Part shown: positions 38,212-50,298 of the stretch, in pieces
How the letters are laid out: every line of letters starts with the position of its first letter
Numbering within the stretch: position 1 is the stretch's first letter
From: an uncultured Pelagibacteraceae bacterium
GTDB taxonomy: Bacteria; Pseudomonadota; Alphaproteobacteria; Pelagibacterales; Pelagibacteraceae
Direction: 5' to 3'
Length of the DNA: 64,000 nt
NCBI GenBank assembly: GCA_902606445.1
Contig: CACLGJ010000002.1
Coordinates: forward strand, 1 to 64,000
The notes under the pieces: generated by a model
Databases searched by the model: none
Told to the model about the DNA's origin: nothing
Seen by the model: the letters and a program-made list of their open reading frames with translations, nothing else
Translations under genes and position numbers: made by a program

Positions 38212-39280
38212 TAATACAACGTTTTAATTTTATAAGAGTATTATTGTAACCAAAGCGTTTTAACTCTTTATAAGATAATTTTGATTTATAAATTGCCTTT
38301 TTATAGTTAAGTAGCATTGAGCTTAGTTTTACTTTAAAGTCATTATCGGAATTTGGTTTATATAGATAACCACCTTTACCATTCAACAAAATTAAATTTG
38401 ACAACCCAACACCTTTTGGTGCTAGACATGGAATTTTATACGCTACTGCTTCACCTAAAACATTAGGTGTTCCGTCATATTTTGAAGTAATACATATAGC
38501 ATCTATTTGCTTATTTAATTTCTTAATCCCATCTTCTATGTACCCATATATTTTTACATTATTTTTTTTTGACATTGATCTTATTGTCTCATAACAACTT
38601 CCTTTACCAACAATACTAATATTGAATTGTACTTTTTTGGATAGAGATAAACAGTTTTTTAAAAAAAAGATTGGATCTTTGTCAGGAACTAGTCTTCCTA
38701 CAAAAAAAATATTATAAACTTTTTTTGCTTTTTTTTGAGCTTTTTGTTGTGGAAAATAATTATATATAACTTCTACATTTTTCACTTTAATTTTATTTTT
38801 TAAAAATGATCTATTTTGCTCTGAAAATGTGATCACTAAATCAGAAAATTTATAAAAAAACGTTACAAAATTTCTAAAAAAAAATCTTTCTTTAATACTA
38901 TTTTCCTCGTCTTTATTTTTTTCATTGATAATAGCAGTTTGTGTTCTAACTATTAATTTAAACTTAAATTTTATAAACTTTAAAAAACAAAGAAAAAAAT
39001 GATCATGTAATGAAAAAATAACTAATTTTTTTTCATTCATCATAAATGTTTTTAAAATACAAAAAAGATTATTAGCTATTCTATTTTTAAGAAAAAATTT
39101 ATTCTTAAAATTGATAATTTTTACATTTCTATTAATAATCTTTAATCTTCTTTTATTAAAAGTATTTGTAACTAGTGTTACCTTAAAATGTTTTGATAAG
39201 AAATTTGCATATATAGATAATGTTTTCTCTAAACCACCATCATGTATCGAAGGACAAAATAGATAGATTTTTTTTAGCAC
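38198..39280 (-). CDS. Glycosyltransferase, GT4 / GT-B family
   Basis: This 360-aa protein has the GT-B layout. An N-terminal SIHDGGLEKTLSIYANFLS is the acceptor side, the FFVGRLVPDKDPIFFLKNC segment lies near residue 190, and DGTPNVLGEAVAYKIPCLA near residue 265 is the E-x7-E-like donor site. It should transfer a sugar from a nucleotide donor during assembly of a surface glycan. It overlaps the GNAT gene by 14 bases. Strongly lysine- and asparagine-rich codon use fits the whole islet. Confidence 0.82.
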   Translation of the reverse strand: MLKKIYLFCPSIHDGGLEKTLSIYANFLSKHFKVTLVTNTFNKRRLKIINRNVKIINFKNKFFLKNRIANNLFCILKTFMMNEKKLVIFSLHDHFFLCFLKFIKFKFKLIVRTQTAIINEKNKDEENSIKERFFFRNFVTFFYKFSDLVITFSEQNRSFLKNKIKVKNVEVIYNYFPQQKAQKKAKKVYNIFFVGRLVPDKDPIFFLKNCLSLSKKVQFNISIVGKGSCYETIRSMSKKNNVKIYGYIEDGIKKLNKQIDAICITSKYDGTPNVLGEAVAYKIPCLAPKGVGLSNLILLNGKGGYLYKPNSDNDFKVKLSSMLLNYKKAIYKSKLSYKELKRFGYNNTLIKLKRCINEIL

Positions 39281-39285
39281 AAAAA

Positions 39286-40272
39286 TTAATATCTAAAATT
39301 TTTCTTTAAAAAGTTGAAATATTCATTAATACCATCTCTTAAACTATATTTAGGTTTATACCCTAATAGTTTTTTTGCTTTCTTAATTGACAGAGTTCCT
39401 CTCGAGGGTTTAGTTTTGTCTCTTTCTTGTATTATGTATCTTAATTCAGGAAACTTCTTTTTAAGATAAATAACATAACTCAAAAGAGTTTGACCCTTTC
39501 CACATGTAATATTGAATACTTCATTAATTCCCTTTTTACTTCTTGCTGCAAGAATAGATCCGTTAGCTAAATCTTTTATAAAAGTGAAATCAAGTTTTTC
39601 ATTTTTGCCTTGAATATAAATTTTTTTCTTTTCAAATGCGTTTTCAATAAATATTTGAGATACTCTTCTGTTCATATCTTTTGGTCCGTAAACAGCAGAA
39701 GGTCTGATTATAGTGTATGGTATTTTATGTAATTTACACAATCCTTCAGTAACAACTTCACCGGCTAATTTCATAATACCATAAGCGTCTTTAGGGTTTT
39801 TTTCTGACTGCTCATTAACAGTTGATGTTTTAAAATCACCATAAACCATACTTGATGAAAAATATATAAATCGATTAAATTTGTAATGCTTATTTGAGTT
39901 TTGTACTAAGTTTATTGCATCAATAATATTTACTGTAGAGTCAACAGAACTTATTTTTGCTTCCTCGTTATTTAAATTAGAAACTTTAGCCAAAGGTAAA
40001 GCCGCAGTATGATATATATAGTTTGGTTTATACTTTTTAATAATAGTGGATAAAGCTTTGTAATTACTGGTGTCACACCTTTCTATAATTATATTTTTTA
40101 ATGATGGGAATCTTTGTTTTCTAAAATCTATAAAACCATCTTTTATAGGGTTCATATAGCCACCAAAATTATCTAGCAAAATACACTTATCAGCATATTT
40201 TTTTTTCAATAATAACTCGCAAATATTAGATCCAATAAAACCCAAACCTCCAGTAATTAAAGTTGTTTTCAT
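39286..40272 (-). CDS. NAD-dependent nucleotide-sugar epimerase/dehydratase (extended SDR)
   Basis: The 328-aa protein is an extended short-chain dehydrogenase. It has TGGLGFIGSN at the N terminus for NAD, FSSSMVYGD near residue 142, and the catalytic Tyr-x-x-x-Lys in DAYGIMK near residue 168. It ends with a domain that fits UDP-glucose epimerase-like enzymes (RPSAVYGPKDMNRRVSQIF). Its reaction on the nucleotide sugar is not determined; epimerisation or 4-keto formation is possible. It is followed by the glycosyltransferase and preceded by an aminotransferase with a four-base overlap. Confidence 0.8.
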   Translation of the reverse strand: MKTTLITGGLGFIGSNICELLLKKKYADKCILLDNFGGYMNPIKDGFIDFRKQRFPSLKNIIIERCDTSNYKALSTIIKKYKPNYIYHTAALPLAKVSNLNNEEAKISSVDSTVNIIDAINLVQNSNKHYKFNRFIYFSSSMVYGDFKTSTVNEQSEKNPKDAYGIMKLAGEVVTEGLCKLHKIPYTIIRPSAVYGPKDMNRRVSQIFIENAFEKKKIYIQGKNEKLDFTFIKDLANGSILAARSKKGINEVFNITCGKGQTLLSYVIYLKKKFPELRYIIQERDKTKPSRGTLSIKKAKKLLGYKPKYSLRDGINEYFNFLKKNFRY

Positions 40273-41381
40273 AAATTATTTATTTTATAAAATTTTTTTA
40301 TGATTTTGATCACGTAAAACACTTCTTTTTTAGTCATATCTGGGAATATTGGAAGTGTTATTATTTCTTTTGATAACTTTTCAGTAATAGGTAATTTTTT
40401 TTTATTATATTTTTTCAGATAATTTTGAGAGTGTAAAGGAGGGTCGAAATGTGCAGAAGCCTCTATGTTATTTTTTTTTAGAAAATTAAGTAGTTTGTTT
40501 CGAATTTTTGCATTTACAGTAATTGTATACATTTGAAATGAATGAGTAAAACCTTTTGGTATATAAGGCACATTAATTTTATAAAACGGCTTTGACAGCT
40601 CTAAATTATATAAATTTGCAATGTTATTTCTTGCATTATTAAACTTTTTAATTTTTTTTAATTGCGAGTAACCTATCGCTGCCAAATGATTTGGCATCCT
40701 AAAATTGTGTCCTGGAAGTACAGCTACTCTATACCAAAAATTTTTTTTTATATTTTTATCTATACCATGTGCTATTAATTTTTTGACGTAATTATAGGTA
40801 TTTTTATTATTTGTCGTTAACATACCACCTTCAGTTGTAGTAATATTTTTAGTTGGAAAAAATGAAAAACACCCTACTCCGAAGGTACCAGTAAATTTAT
40901 TATTGACTTTTGCTCCTAAGGTCTCAGCACTATCTTCAATAATTTTAATGTTATTTTTTTTACAATATTTTGAAATTTCAATCATATCACAAGGCAACCC
41001 CGCAAAGTGGACCACTATAATTGCTACAGTTTTACTTGTGATACATTTTTTAATATTTTTGAGATTTATATTTCTTGTTTTAAAGTCTATGTCTGCAAAA
41101 ACTGGCTTTGAGCCGCAATTTAAAACTGCATTGGCGGTAGAAACCCATGTGAAACTTGGTATTATAATTTCACCTTTAACACCTAGGGATTTAACTGCGC
41201 ATTCTAAAGCGCTAGTACATGAATTCATTGCAATAGAGTATTTATTATTAAATTTTTTGTTAAAGAGTTCTTCAAATTTTTGATTATAAGGTCCATGTGT
41301 TAGCCAATTAGATTTTAATGACTTTGAAACTAATTTTATTTCATCATTATCTATTGAAGGTTTACACAGTGGAATTTTCAT
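40269..41381 (-). CDS. DegT/DnrJ/EryC1-family sugar aminotransferase
   Basis: This 370-aa protein is a PLP-dependent aminotransferase acting on nucleotide-linked keto sugars. Typical motifs are PLCKPSIDNDE at the start, HGPYNQKFEELF, SCTSALECAVKSLG, PSFTWVSTANAVL, EDSAETLGA, and FSFFPTKNITTTEGGML near residue 181, where the lysine forms the Schiff base. It is the first gene of the leftward islet and starts 98 bases from the divergent priA gene. It would supply the amine that the downstream GNAT enzyme could acetylate. Confidence 0.88.
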   Translation of the reverse strand: MKIPLCKPSIDNDEIKLVSKSLKSNWLTHGPYNQKFEELFNKKFNNKYSIAMNSCTSALECAVKSLGVKGEIIIPSFTWVSTANAVLNCGSKPVFADIDFKTRNINLKNIKKCITSKTVAIIVVHFAGLPCDMIEISKYCKKNNIKIIEDSAETLGAKVNNKFTGTFGVGCFSFFPTKNITTTEGGMLTTNNKNTYNYVKKLIAHGIDKNIKKNFWYRVAVLPGHNFRMPNHLAAIGYSQLKKIKKFNNARNNIANLYNLELSKPFYKINVPYIPKGFTHSFQMYTITVNAKIRNKLLNFLKKNNIEASAHFDPPLHSQNYLKKYNKKKLPITEKLSKEIITLPIFPDMTKKEVFYVIKIIKKFYKINNL

Positions 41382-41479
41382 TTTGCAAGTTGAATATTAA
41401 GTATTAGTTTTATAGCTTATAGACTAAAAATCTATTATTACTACAGTTATTGTTATTGATAAATAATAAAATTTTTAAG

Positions 41480-43435
41480 ATGAAATTTCCAATTTTATTA
41501 CCTAATATATTTGACCATCCATTTACATATGAAAGTGATCGTAAACTAAAAGTTGGTGAGTATGTTATTGTTCCATTTGGAAAATCTAAAATCATAGGCG
41601 TAGTTTGGGACGGATTTGAAAAAAGTGTCAAAAAAAATTTTAAAATTAGAAAAGTTTTACAAAGATTAGAAATTTCTGTTCTTAAAAAAGATACTATAAA
41701 ATTTTTAAATTGGTTTTCTCAATATAATCTAATTCCAAAAGGTATGGCATTAAAATTATCTTTGTTGAGTAGTAATGCAATTGAAAAATTAATTGATGAA
41801 AAATACAAAGATTACAAGTTTGAGATGAAAAATCATTCATTTCAATTATCCATTGAACAAAAAAGTTCCTTAAAATTAATGAATAAATTTAGAGATAAAT
41901 TTAGAGTTCACGTATTGCAAGGAACAACAGGATCAGGAAAAACTATCGTGTATTTTGAGGCGCTTAAAAGCTTAATAACAGAAGGGTTTCAGGGTTTAAT
42001 CTTATTACCTGAAATTGGATTAACTAGTCAATTTGAGCAGAAATTTTTTGAATTTTTTGGTTTTAAGCCAGCTGTTTGGCACTCGGGTATTAGCAAGAAA
42101 AAAAAAGAGATAATTTGGAGTGGTATCAATGAGGGAAAGATTAGGGTTTTAATTGGTGCAAGATCATCTCTTTTTTTACCATTTAAAAAATTAGGTTTAA
42201 TCATTGTTGATGAGGAGCATGATCAATCTTATAAGCAAGATGAGGGTTTAATTTACAATGCAAGAGACATGGCAGTTGCAAGAGCTTATTTTGAAAATAT
42301 TCCAATTAACTTAATTACATCTGTTCCATCTATCGAAACTTACGAAAATATAAAGAAAAAAAAATACACCATATCAAAATTAAAACAAAGATATCTGGAT
42401 GCAGCATTACCAAATTATGAAATAATAAATTTAAATAATACTAAACTTGAAAAACAAACCTGGTTATCAAAAGAAATAATAAAAAAAGCAAATTTTCATT
42501 TAGAAAAAAAAAATCAAGTTTTATTTTTTTTGAATAGAAGAGGTTTTTCACCATATGTATTTTGTAATAAATGTTTAAATACTTATGCCTGTCCAAATTG
42601 TTCTATAAATTTAGTTTATCACAAAGGCAAAAATTCTCTTCTTTGTCATTATTGTGGATTTAAATCATCACTTAATAGAGATTGTTCTAGAGATGGAAAA
42701 TGTGATTTTATATTTAATGGCCCAGGTGTTGAAAGAATTTTTGAGGAAGTAAAAAAAAATTTCCCTACAAAAAAAATTGAAATTTTTTCAAGCGACACAA
42801 TGAATAAGAAAAAATCTTCAGAAATAATCAAAAAAATTGTTAATAATGAAATTGAAATTCTTATTGGAACTCAGTTAATTTCTAAAGGTTTTCATTTTCC
42901 AAATTTAAATTGTATTATTATTGTTGATATTGATTTATCAACGCAAGGTCATGATTTAAGAGCAGCAGAAAAAAACTTACAATTATACCATCAATTATCG
43001 GGAAGAGCTGGTAGATCAGGCAAGCCTGCTAATGTATATTTTCAGACTTATAATAAAGATACAAAGTTGATAAATGAGATTACAAATAAAAATCCTGACA
43101 TATTTTTGGATAGAGAATTAGAAATTAGAAAAAAGAATAAACTTCCTCCATATGAAAGATTTATCTCATTAATATTAACTGGTGAAAACGAGCATACTCT
43201 AGAAAAAAATGCATTTTATTTTAAAACATTCTTGAAGGATAAAATTAATGCAAAAATTCTTGGTCCTGTTAATGCTCCAATATTTAGGATAAAAAAAAAA
43301 TTTAGGGTTAGGTTATTAATTAGGGGCTCAAAATCTCTAAAATTACAGAATTCAATAAGTGAATTGATCTCAAGATATAAATTTTCTAGTGGAATAAAAC
43401 TGACAGTTGATGTTGACCCTATAAACTTCAATTAA
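41480..43435 (+). CDS. priA: Primosomal replication-restart helicase PriA
   Basis: PriA reloads the replicative helicase at stalled forks. I start it at the ATG 41480 (651 aa) because MKFPILLPNIFDHPFTY is the family's N terminus; a TTG at 41450 would add ten unlikely residues. The helicase has GTTGSGKT at about residues 148-155, DEEHDQSYKQ as motif II and SGRAGRSG near the end. Zinc-binding cysteine pairs sit around residues 355-390 (CNKC, CPNC, CHYC, then DCSRDGKC). The protein is shorter than the 730-aa E. coli form. The ATP synthase genes follow. Confidence 0.93.
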   Translation: MKFPILLPNIFDHPFTYESDRKLKVGEYVIVPFGKSKIIGVVWDGFEKSVKKNFKIRKVLQRLEISVLKKDTIKFLNWFSQYNLIPKGMALKLSLLSSNAIEKLIDEKYKDYKFEMKNHSFQLSIEQKSSLKLMNKFRDKFRVHVLQGTTGSGKTIVYFEALKSLITEGFQGLILLPEIGLTSQFEQKFFEFFGFKPAVWHSGISKKKKEIIWSGINEGKIRVLIGARSSLFLPFKKLGLIIVDEEHDQSYKQDEGLIYNARDMAVARAYFENIPINLITSVPSIETYENIKKKKYTISKLKQRYLDAALPNYEIINLNNTKLEKQTWLSKEIIKKANFHLEKKNQVLFFLNRRGFSPYVFCNKCLNTYACPNCSINLVYHKGKNSLLCHYCGFKSSLNRDCSRDGKCDFIFNGPGVERIFEEVKKNFPTKKIEIFSSDTMNKKKSSEIIKKIVNNEIEILIGTQLISKGFHFPNLNCIIIVDIDLSTQGHDLRAAEKNLQLYHQLSGRAGRSGKPANVYFQTYNKDTKLINEITNKNPDIFLDRELEIRKKNKLPPYERFISLILTGENEHTLEKNAFYFKTFLKDKINAKILGPVNAPIFRIKKKFRVRLLIRGSKSLKLQNSISELISRYKFSSGIKLTVDVDPINFN

Positions 43436-43469
43436 CTTCAAAAAATAGGTGTTTTTTTAAATCAGCCAC

Positions 43470-43498
43470 TTGAAGACATAAGGGTCGTATGATATTTA
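43470..43498 (+). promoter_or_regulatory. Putative promoter of the atp operon
   Basis: TTGAAG (43470-43475) and TATTTA (43493-43498) are separated by 17 bases and resemble sigma-70 -35 and -10 boxes. They sit 45 bases before the atpH start and about 35 bases after the priA stop. A good AGAGGAAC ribosome site follows. Chosen by eye. Confidence 0.5.
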
Positions 43499-43542
43499 AA
43501 TCGTGATTTTTAATTAATCTTCAACATTATAGAGGAACTAAG

Positions 43543-44100
43543 TTGAGTAAAAATAACAGATTTTCAATAACTTCAGCTGAAAGATATTCTCTTGCGCTTT
43601 TTGAACTTTCAGAAGAAAATAATCTTTTAAGTCAAATTGAACATCAGTCTTCATCTGTTCTTAATTTAATTAATCAAAGTAAAGATTTTTCTACTTTAAT
43701 TAAAGATCCAACTAGAAGCAAAGAGGATTTATTAAAAGTAATCAATATAATCTCTGAAAATAACAAATTTGACATTTTATTTAAAAATTTTTTAAGCTTC
43801 TTAATTAAAAAAAGACGCTTCTTTTTTATTGAGCGTATTCTTAAAAGTTTTATCGAAATTTGTTCAAGAAAAAGAGGAGAACTTAAGGCTGAATTAAAAT
43901 CAGCAAAAGAATTATCTAGTGAAGAAATAGTAAAAATTACGGAAGAGTTAACAAAAAATTTTAGTTCGAAAATAAAATTAAACTACAAACATGATAAGAG
44001 TTTAATAGGAGGTTTAGTAGTCCAAGTCGGAAGTACTATGGTTGACACCTCAATTAAAAACAAATTACAACAAATCGAAAATAGAATGATAGAGGCATAA
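43543..44100 (+). CDS. atpH: ATP synthase delta subunit
   Basis: The delta subunit links F1 to the peripheral stalk. The 185-aa protein has the family pattern (TSAERYSLALFELSEE near residue 10 and a C-terminal DKSLIGGLVVQVGSTMVDTSIKNKLQQI). It starts with TTG at 43543, preceded by AGAGGAAC. atpA begins directly after the TAA. The F0 genes are not in this window, so F1 and F0 are in separate operons, as is usual in alphaproteobacteria. Confidence 0.93.
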   Translation: MSKNNRFSITSAERYSLALFELSEENNLLSQIEHQSSSVLNLINQSKDFSTLIKDPTRSKEDLLKVINIISENNKFDILFKNFLSFLIKKRRFFFIERILKSFIEICSRKRGELKAELKSAKELSSEEIVKITEELTKNFSSKIKLNYKHDKSLIGGLVVQVGSTMVDTSIKNKLQQIENRMIEA

Positions 44101-45636
44101 ATGGAAATAAATCCTTCAGAGGTTACAAAAATATTAAAAGAACAAATTAAAAATTTTGGTGATAAAGCAGAAGTTACAGAAGTTGGTCAAGTTTTATCAG
44201 TTGGAGATGGTATTGCTAGGATTTATGGTTTGGACAATGTTCAGGCTGGTGAAATGGTAGAGTTTGCAGATGGTTCAAAAGGTATGGCTCTAAATTTAGA
44301 AAGTGAAAATGTTGGTGTTGTAATTTTTGGTGATGACAGAAATATTAAAGAGGGCGATGTAGTAAAAAGAACTGGAAATATTGTTGACACGCCAGTTGGA
44401 AAAGAATTACTAGGTAGAGTAGTTGATGGTTTAGGAAATCCTATTGACGGTAAGGGACCATTAGATAAAGGTATTAAAAAAAGTAGAGTGGAGGTTAAAG
44501 CACCAGGTATTATCCCACGACAATCAGTTAGCGAACCAATGCAAACTGGTCTTAAATCAATTGATAGTTTAGTTCCGATTGGAAGAGGTCAAAGGGAATT
44601 GATTATAGGTGATAGACAAACTGGTAAGACAGCTGTAGCAATAGATGCAATTATTAATCAAAAAAAAATAAATGAATCTGGTGATGAAAAACAAAAACTG
44701 TATTGTATTTATGTTGCAGTTGGACAAAAAAGATCAACGGTAAGACAAATTCAAAAAACATTAGAAGAAGCTGGAGCGATGGAGTACACAACAATTGTTG
44801 CTGCTACTGCATCTGACTCTGCTCCTTTACAGTTTTTAGCACCGTATACAGGTTGTGCTATGGGTGAGTATTTTAGAGATAATGGAATGCACGCCTTAAT
44901 AATTTATGATGATTTATCTAAACAAGCAGTTGCTTATAGACAAATGTCTTTGTTACTAAGAAGACCTCCAGGGCGTGAGGCTTATCCTGGAGATGTATTT
45001 TATCTTCATAGTAGATTGCTTGAAAGAGCAGCAAAATTAAGTGATGAACATGGCGGTGGATCACTTACTGCACTTCCAATTATTGAAACACAAGGTGGAG
45101 ACGTATCTGCATTCATTCCAACTAACGTCATTTCAATCACAGACGGTCAAATTTTCCTTGAAACAGAACTATTTAACCAAGGTATAAGACCCGCAATTAA
45201 CGTAGGCTTGTCAGTATCTAGGGTTGGTTCATCAGCTCAAACAAAAGCGATGAAAAAAGTTTCTGGTTCGATGAAACTAGAATTAGCACAATACAGGGAA
45301 ATGGCAGCTTTTGCTCAATTTGGATCTGATCTAGATGCATCTACTCAACAGCTTTTGAATAGAGGTTCTAAATTAACTGAACTTTTGAAACAAAAACAAT
45401 ATTCACCTATGACTGTTGCGGAACAAGTTATATCAGTATTTTGTGGAGTTAAAGGTTATCTAGACGATATTGATTTAAAAGATGTCGCTGAATTTGAAAG
45501 TAAGATCATAGACAAATGTAAATCGGATAAGGCTGAAATTATAGAATCAATTTTAAGTTCAGGAAAACTCGAGGAAGATAAAGAAAAATTACTTGTTGAG
45601 GTAATTACTCAATTAAAAGGAAATTTTAAATCTTAA
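44101..45636 (+). CDS. atpA: ATP synthase alpha subunit
   Basis: The 511-aa alpha subunit holds the noncatalytic nucleotide sites of F1. Walker A is GDRQTGKT near residues 170-177, and [23 protein letters not shown] and [28 protein letters not shown] are characteristic. It starts with the ATG right after the atpH stop codon and ends six bases before atpG. Confidence 0.98.
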   Translation: MEINPSEVTKILKEQIKNFGDKAEVTEVGQVLSVGDGIARIYGLDNVQAGEMVEFADGSKGMALNLESENVGVVIFGDDRNIKEGDVVKRTGNIVDTPVGKELLGRVVDGLGNPIDGKGPLDKGIKKSRVEVKAPGIIPRQSVSEPMQTGLKSIDSLVPIGRGQRELIIGDRQTGKTAVAIDAIINQKKINESGDEKQKLYCIYVAVGQKRSTVRQIQKTLEEAGAMEYTTIVAATASDSAPLQFLAPYTGCAMGEYFRDNGMHALIIYDDLSKQAVAYRQMSLLLRRPPGREAYPGDVFYLHSRLLERAAKLSDEHGGGSLTALPIIETQGGDVSAFIPTNVISITDGQIFLETELFNQGIRPAINVGLSVSRVGSSAQTKAMKKVSGSMKLELAQYREMAAFAQFGSDLDASTQQLLNRGSKLTELLKQKQYSPMTVAEQVISVFCGVKGYLDDIDLKDVAEFESKIIDKCKSDKAEIIESILSSGKLEEDKEKLLVEVITQLKGNFKS

Positions 45637-45642
45637 TAATTT

Positions 45643-47935
<2,293 letters not shown>

Positions 47936-47936
<1 letters not shown>

Positions 47937-48328
47937 TGAGTGAAGAATTTAAATTAGAAATAGTTAATCCAGAAAAATCTTTTTTTTCAAAAGATGATGT
48001 TATAGAGGCTATTGTTCCTGCATTTGAAGGAGAGATGGGTATATTGAAAGATCACATTTCAATTATATCTTTCTTAAAACCTGGAATTGTAACTATCAAT
48101 TCAAAATCTGGAGAAGAAAGATTTTTTGTAGAGGATGGGATTGTTGAATTTAAAGATAATAATCTGTCGGTTTTAACTAGTTCAATTTTTAACTTAAAAG
48201 ATATAAATAAGAATAAAATACAAGATTTGATAAAAAAAGCAGAAAATGAAGTCAATAAAGCTGAATTAAGCGATCAAGAGAAATTTTTAGTTGACCAAAA
48301 AATTGATGTGCTAAGATCTATTAATTAA
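47936..48328 (+). CDS. atpC: ATP synthase epsilon subunit
   Basis: The 130-aa epsilon subunit has the N-terminal beta sandwich (EFKLEIVNPEKSFFSKDDVI, PAFEGEMGILKDHISII) and a short C-terminal helical part. It joins the gamma shaft to the c ring and can inhibit ATP hydrolysis. It is the last gene of atpHAGDC. Its final 18 bases overlap the end of the convergent rppH gene. Confidence 0.92.
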
Positions 48329-48796
48329 TATTTTTTTAATTTTTTCCTGCACTTCTTTATATACATGAAATTTAAAATCTACCACTAGCTTGGTTATTTC
48401 TTGAAGATCAACCCATTTCCAATCTAAAAATTCTGGTTTTTTTGTTTGAATATTAATTTCATGATCTTCACCCAGATACCTCATTAAAAACCATTTTTGC
48501 CTTTGACCTTTATATTTACCTTTCCAAATAATACCAAGTAATTGATCTGGAAGATTATAATTAACAAATCCATCAAGTTCACAAATTAATTCTACATTTT
48601 TTATGCTGGTTTCTTCTTCTAGCTCTCGATATGCAGCTGTTAAAAAATCTTCTCCATCATCAACACCGCCCTGCGGCATTTGCCAAAAGTTTTTTGGATT
48701 ATCAATTCTTTTTGCAACAAAAATTTTATTTCTTTTATTAATTACAGCAATTCCAACTCCACTTCGCAGCGGTAAATTTGTAAACTTTTCCTCCAT
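48311..48796 (-). CDS. rppH: RNA pyrophosphohydrolase (Nudix)
   Basis: RppH removes pyrophosphate from mRNA 5' ends to trigger decay, or hydrolyses dinucleoside polyphosphates. The 161-aa protein has the early RSGVGIAVINKRNKIFVAKR and WQMPQGGVDDGEDFLTAAYRELEEETS, which contains the Nudix box G-x5-E-x7-REUXEE-x2 near residues 43-65. It ends in LDWKWVDLQEI. It lies at the end of the leftward run with ctpA one base upstream. Confidence 0.92.
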   Translation of the reverse strand: MEEKFTNLPLRSGVGIAVINKRNKIFVAKRIDNPKNFWQMPQGGVDDGEDFLTAAYRELEEETSIKNVELICELDGFVNYNLPDQLLGIIWKGKYKGQRQKWFLMRYLGEDHEINIQTKKPEFLDWKWVDLQEITKLVVDFKFHVYKEVQEKIKKILINRS

Positions 48797-48797
48797 T

Positions 48798-49934
48798 TTA
48801 ACCCTTCAAAAGTTTAATAGCGTAAATGAGCTGATTATCAGTTTCAGATTTAATTTTAAACTCTTCACCTTCTTCATTTATTTCAATGTCAGGACTAACG
48901 CCTACTTCAGAAATTGATTTACCTGAGGGAAGATAATATTTAGCGACTGTTAATCTAATTGCTCCTTTGTTTTTTAAAGGAATTATTGATTGAACAGAAC
49001 CTTTTCCATAACTATTTTCACCTAAAATAACTGCTCTCTTGTGATCTTTTAATGCACCAGCTACTATTTCAGATGCAGAGGCAGAGCCGTAATTAATCAA
49101 AACAATTAAGGTTTTTCCATTTGTTAAATCACCTTTTTTTGCAAACCATTTTCTATTTTCTGAAACTTTCCTACTTTTTGTTGATACTATTTCACCATTG
49201 TCTAAAAAAAAATCTGAAATTTTAATTGCTTGTGAAAGTAATCCCCCAGGATTGTTTCTTAAATCTAAAATATAGGCTTTAATATTTTGATTGGTTTCTA
49301 AATCTTTTATTTTATCCTCTATCTGTTTGCTGCTATTTTCATTAAATGAAGTAAGCCTTATATATCCTATATCATTTTCTAATAAATCTGCTTTCACAGA
49401 TTGAATTTTAATTATTTCTCTAATAATGTTGAATGTAAGAGCTTTTTTTTCTCCACTCCGCCTTACTGTAAGCTCAATATTAGAACCAACTGGACCACGC
49501 ATTAAGTCAACTGCCTCACTTAAAGTTTTGCCCTGTACTTGTGTATCTTCGATTTTTACAATGTAGTCTCCGGCCTTAATTCCTGCTCTTGAGGCTGGAG
49601 TGTCATCTATAGGAGAAATTACTTTTACCACTCCTGATTCCATACTTACTTCAATTCCCAATCCTCCAAATTCCCCACTAGTTTCGGTTTGCATCTCAAT
49701 AAATATATCTGGTGACATATATGCCGAATAAGGATCTAGAGATTGAAGAAGACCGTTAATCGCAGAGTCCATACTTTCCGATTGATTTATTTCATCCACA
49801 TATTCATCATTGATTTTTTCTAATACCTCTCCAAATAAATCAATTTTCTTATAAATATTATTTTCATTTGAATTAGAATAGTTAGTTAAAAATAAACTAT
49901 TTAAAAATAAAACTAAAATTAGAAAATATTTCAT
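48798..49934 (-). CDS. ctpA: Carboxyl-terminal processing protease (S41)
   Basis: CtpA is a periplasmic serine protease with a PDZ domain. The ATG at 49934 (378 aa) gives a clean signal peptide: MKYFLILVLFLNSLFLTNYS. An in-frame start at 49970 would put charged residues in front of it. The PDZ part (GGLGIEVSMESGVVKVISPIDDTPASRAG) is near residues 85-115. The catalytic serine is in NYGSASASEIVAGAL and the lysine in GENSYGKGSVQ. It overlaps the rsfS stop by four bases (ATGA). Substrates may be envelope proteins with hydrophobic C termini. Confidence 0.93.
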   Translation of the reverse strand: MKYFLILVLFLNSLFLTNYSNSNENNIYKKIDLFGEVLEKINDEYVDEINQSESMDSAINGLLQSLDPYSAYMSPDIFIEMQTETSGEFGGLGIEVSMESGVVKVISPIDDTPASRAGIKAGDYIVKIEDTQVQGKTLSEAVDLMRGPVGSNIELTVRRSGEKKALTFNIIREIIKIQSVKADLLENDIGYIRLTSFNENSSKQIEDKIKDLETNQNIKAYILDLRNNPGGLLSQAIKISDFFLDNGEIVSTKSRKVSENRKWFAKKGDLTNGKTLIVLINYGSASASEIVAGALKDHKRAVILGENSYGKGSVQSIIPLKNKGAIRLTVAKYYLPSGKSISEVGVSPDIEINEEGEEFKIKSETDNQLIYAIKLLKG

Positions 49935-50281
49935 ATTATTACTTTTTCTTTCGGTATTAGTTCTGCCCAAATTTTTTCTAATTCATAAAATTTTCTTTTT
50001 TCAGGATGAAAAATATGAACAATAAGATCGATACCATCTACAAGCTTCCATTCATTACTTTCTTTACCTTCAATTTTAGAATTTTTTAATCCATAATCTT
50101 TAAAATTTTCTAATACTTGTTCTGATAAAGATTGAATATGTCTCGATGATGTTCCACTTGCTATAATCATGAAATCTGCCATTGAACTTTTATCTTTAAG
50201 ATCGATACTTACAATGTCATGAGCTTTGTTTAAATCAAGAGTTTTAATTATGATATTTTTAAGGTCTGAGTTTTTATCCAT
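49931..50281 (-). CDS. rsfS: Ribosomal silencing factor RsfS
   Basis: RsfS binds ribosomal protein L14 and blocks subunit joining when nutrients are scarce. The 116-aa protein shows the family motifs DIVSIDLKDKSSMADFMIIASGTSSRHIQSL near residues 22-52 and WKLVDGIDLIVHIFHPEKRKFYELEKIWA. It is part of the nadD-rsfS pair widespread in bacteria; ctpA overlaps its end. Confidence 0.93.
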   Translation of the reverse strand: MDKNSDLKNIIIKTLDLNKAHDIVSIDLKDKSSMADFMIIASGTSSRHIQSLSEQVLENFKDYGLKNSKIEGKESNEWKLVDGIDLIVHIFHPEKRKFYELEKIWAELIPKEKVII

Positions 50282-50298
50282 TAATTAAATAAACACTA

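Noticed and set aside
40903-41283. 126-codon plus-strand frame within the aminotransferase gene
   Set aside because: It is antisense to a gene with full DegT-family motifs and has no coding signals of its own.
41382-41479. Hairpin in the divergent gap before priA (TTAGT...ACTAA)
   Set aside because: Only five A:T-rich pairs; within chance expectation for this composition.
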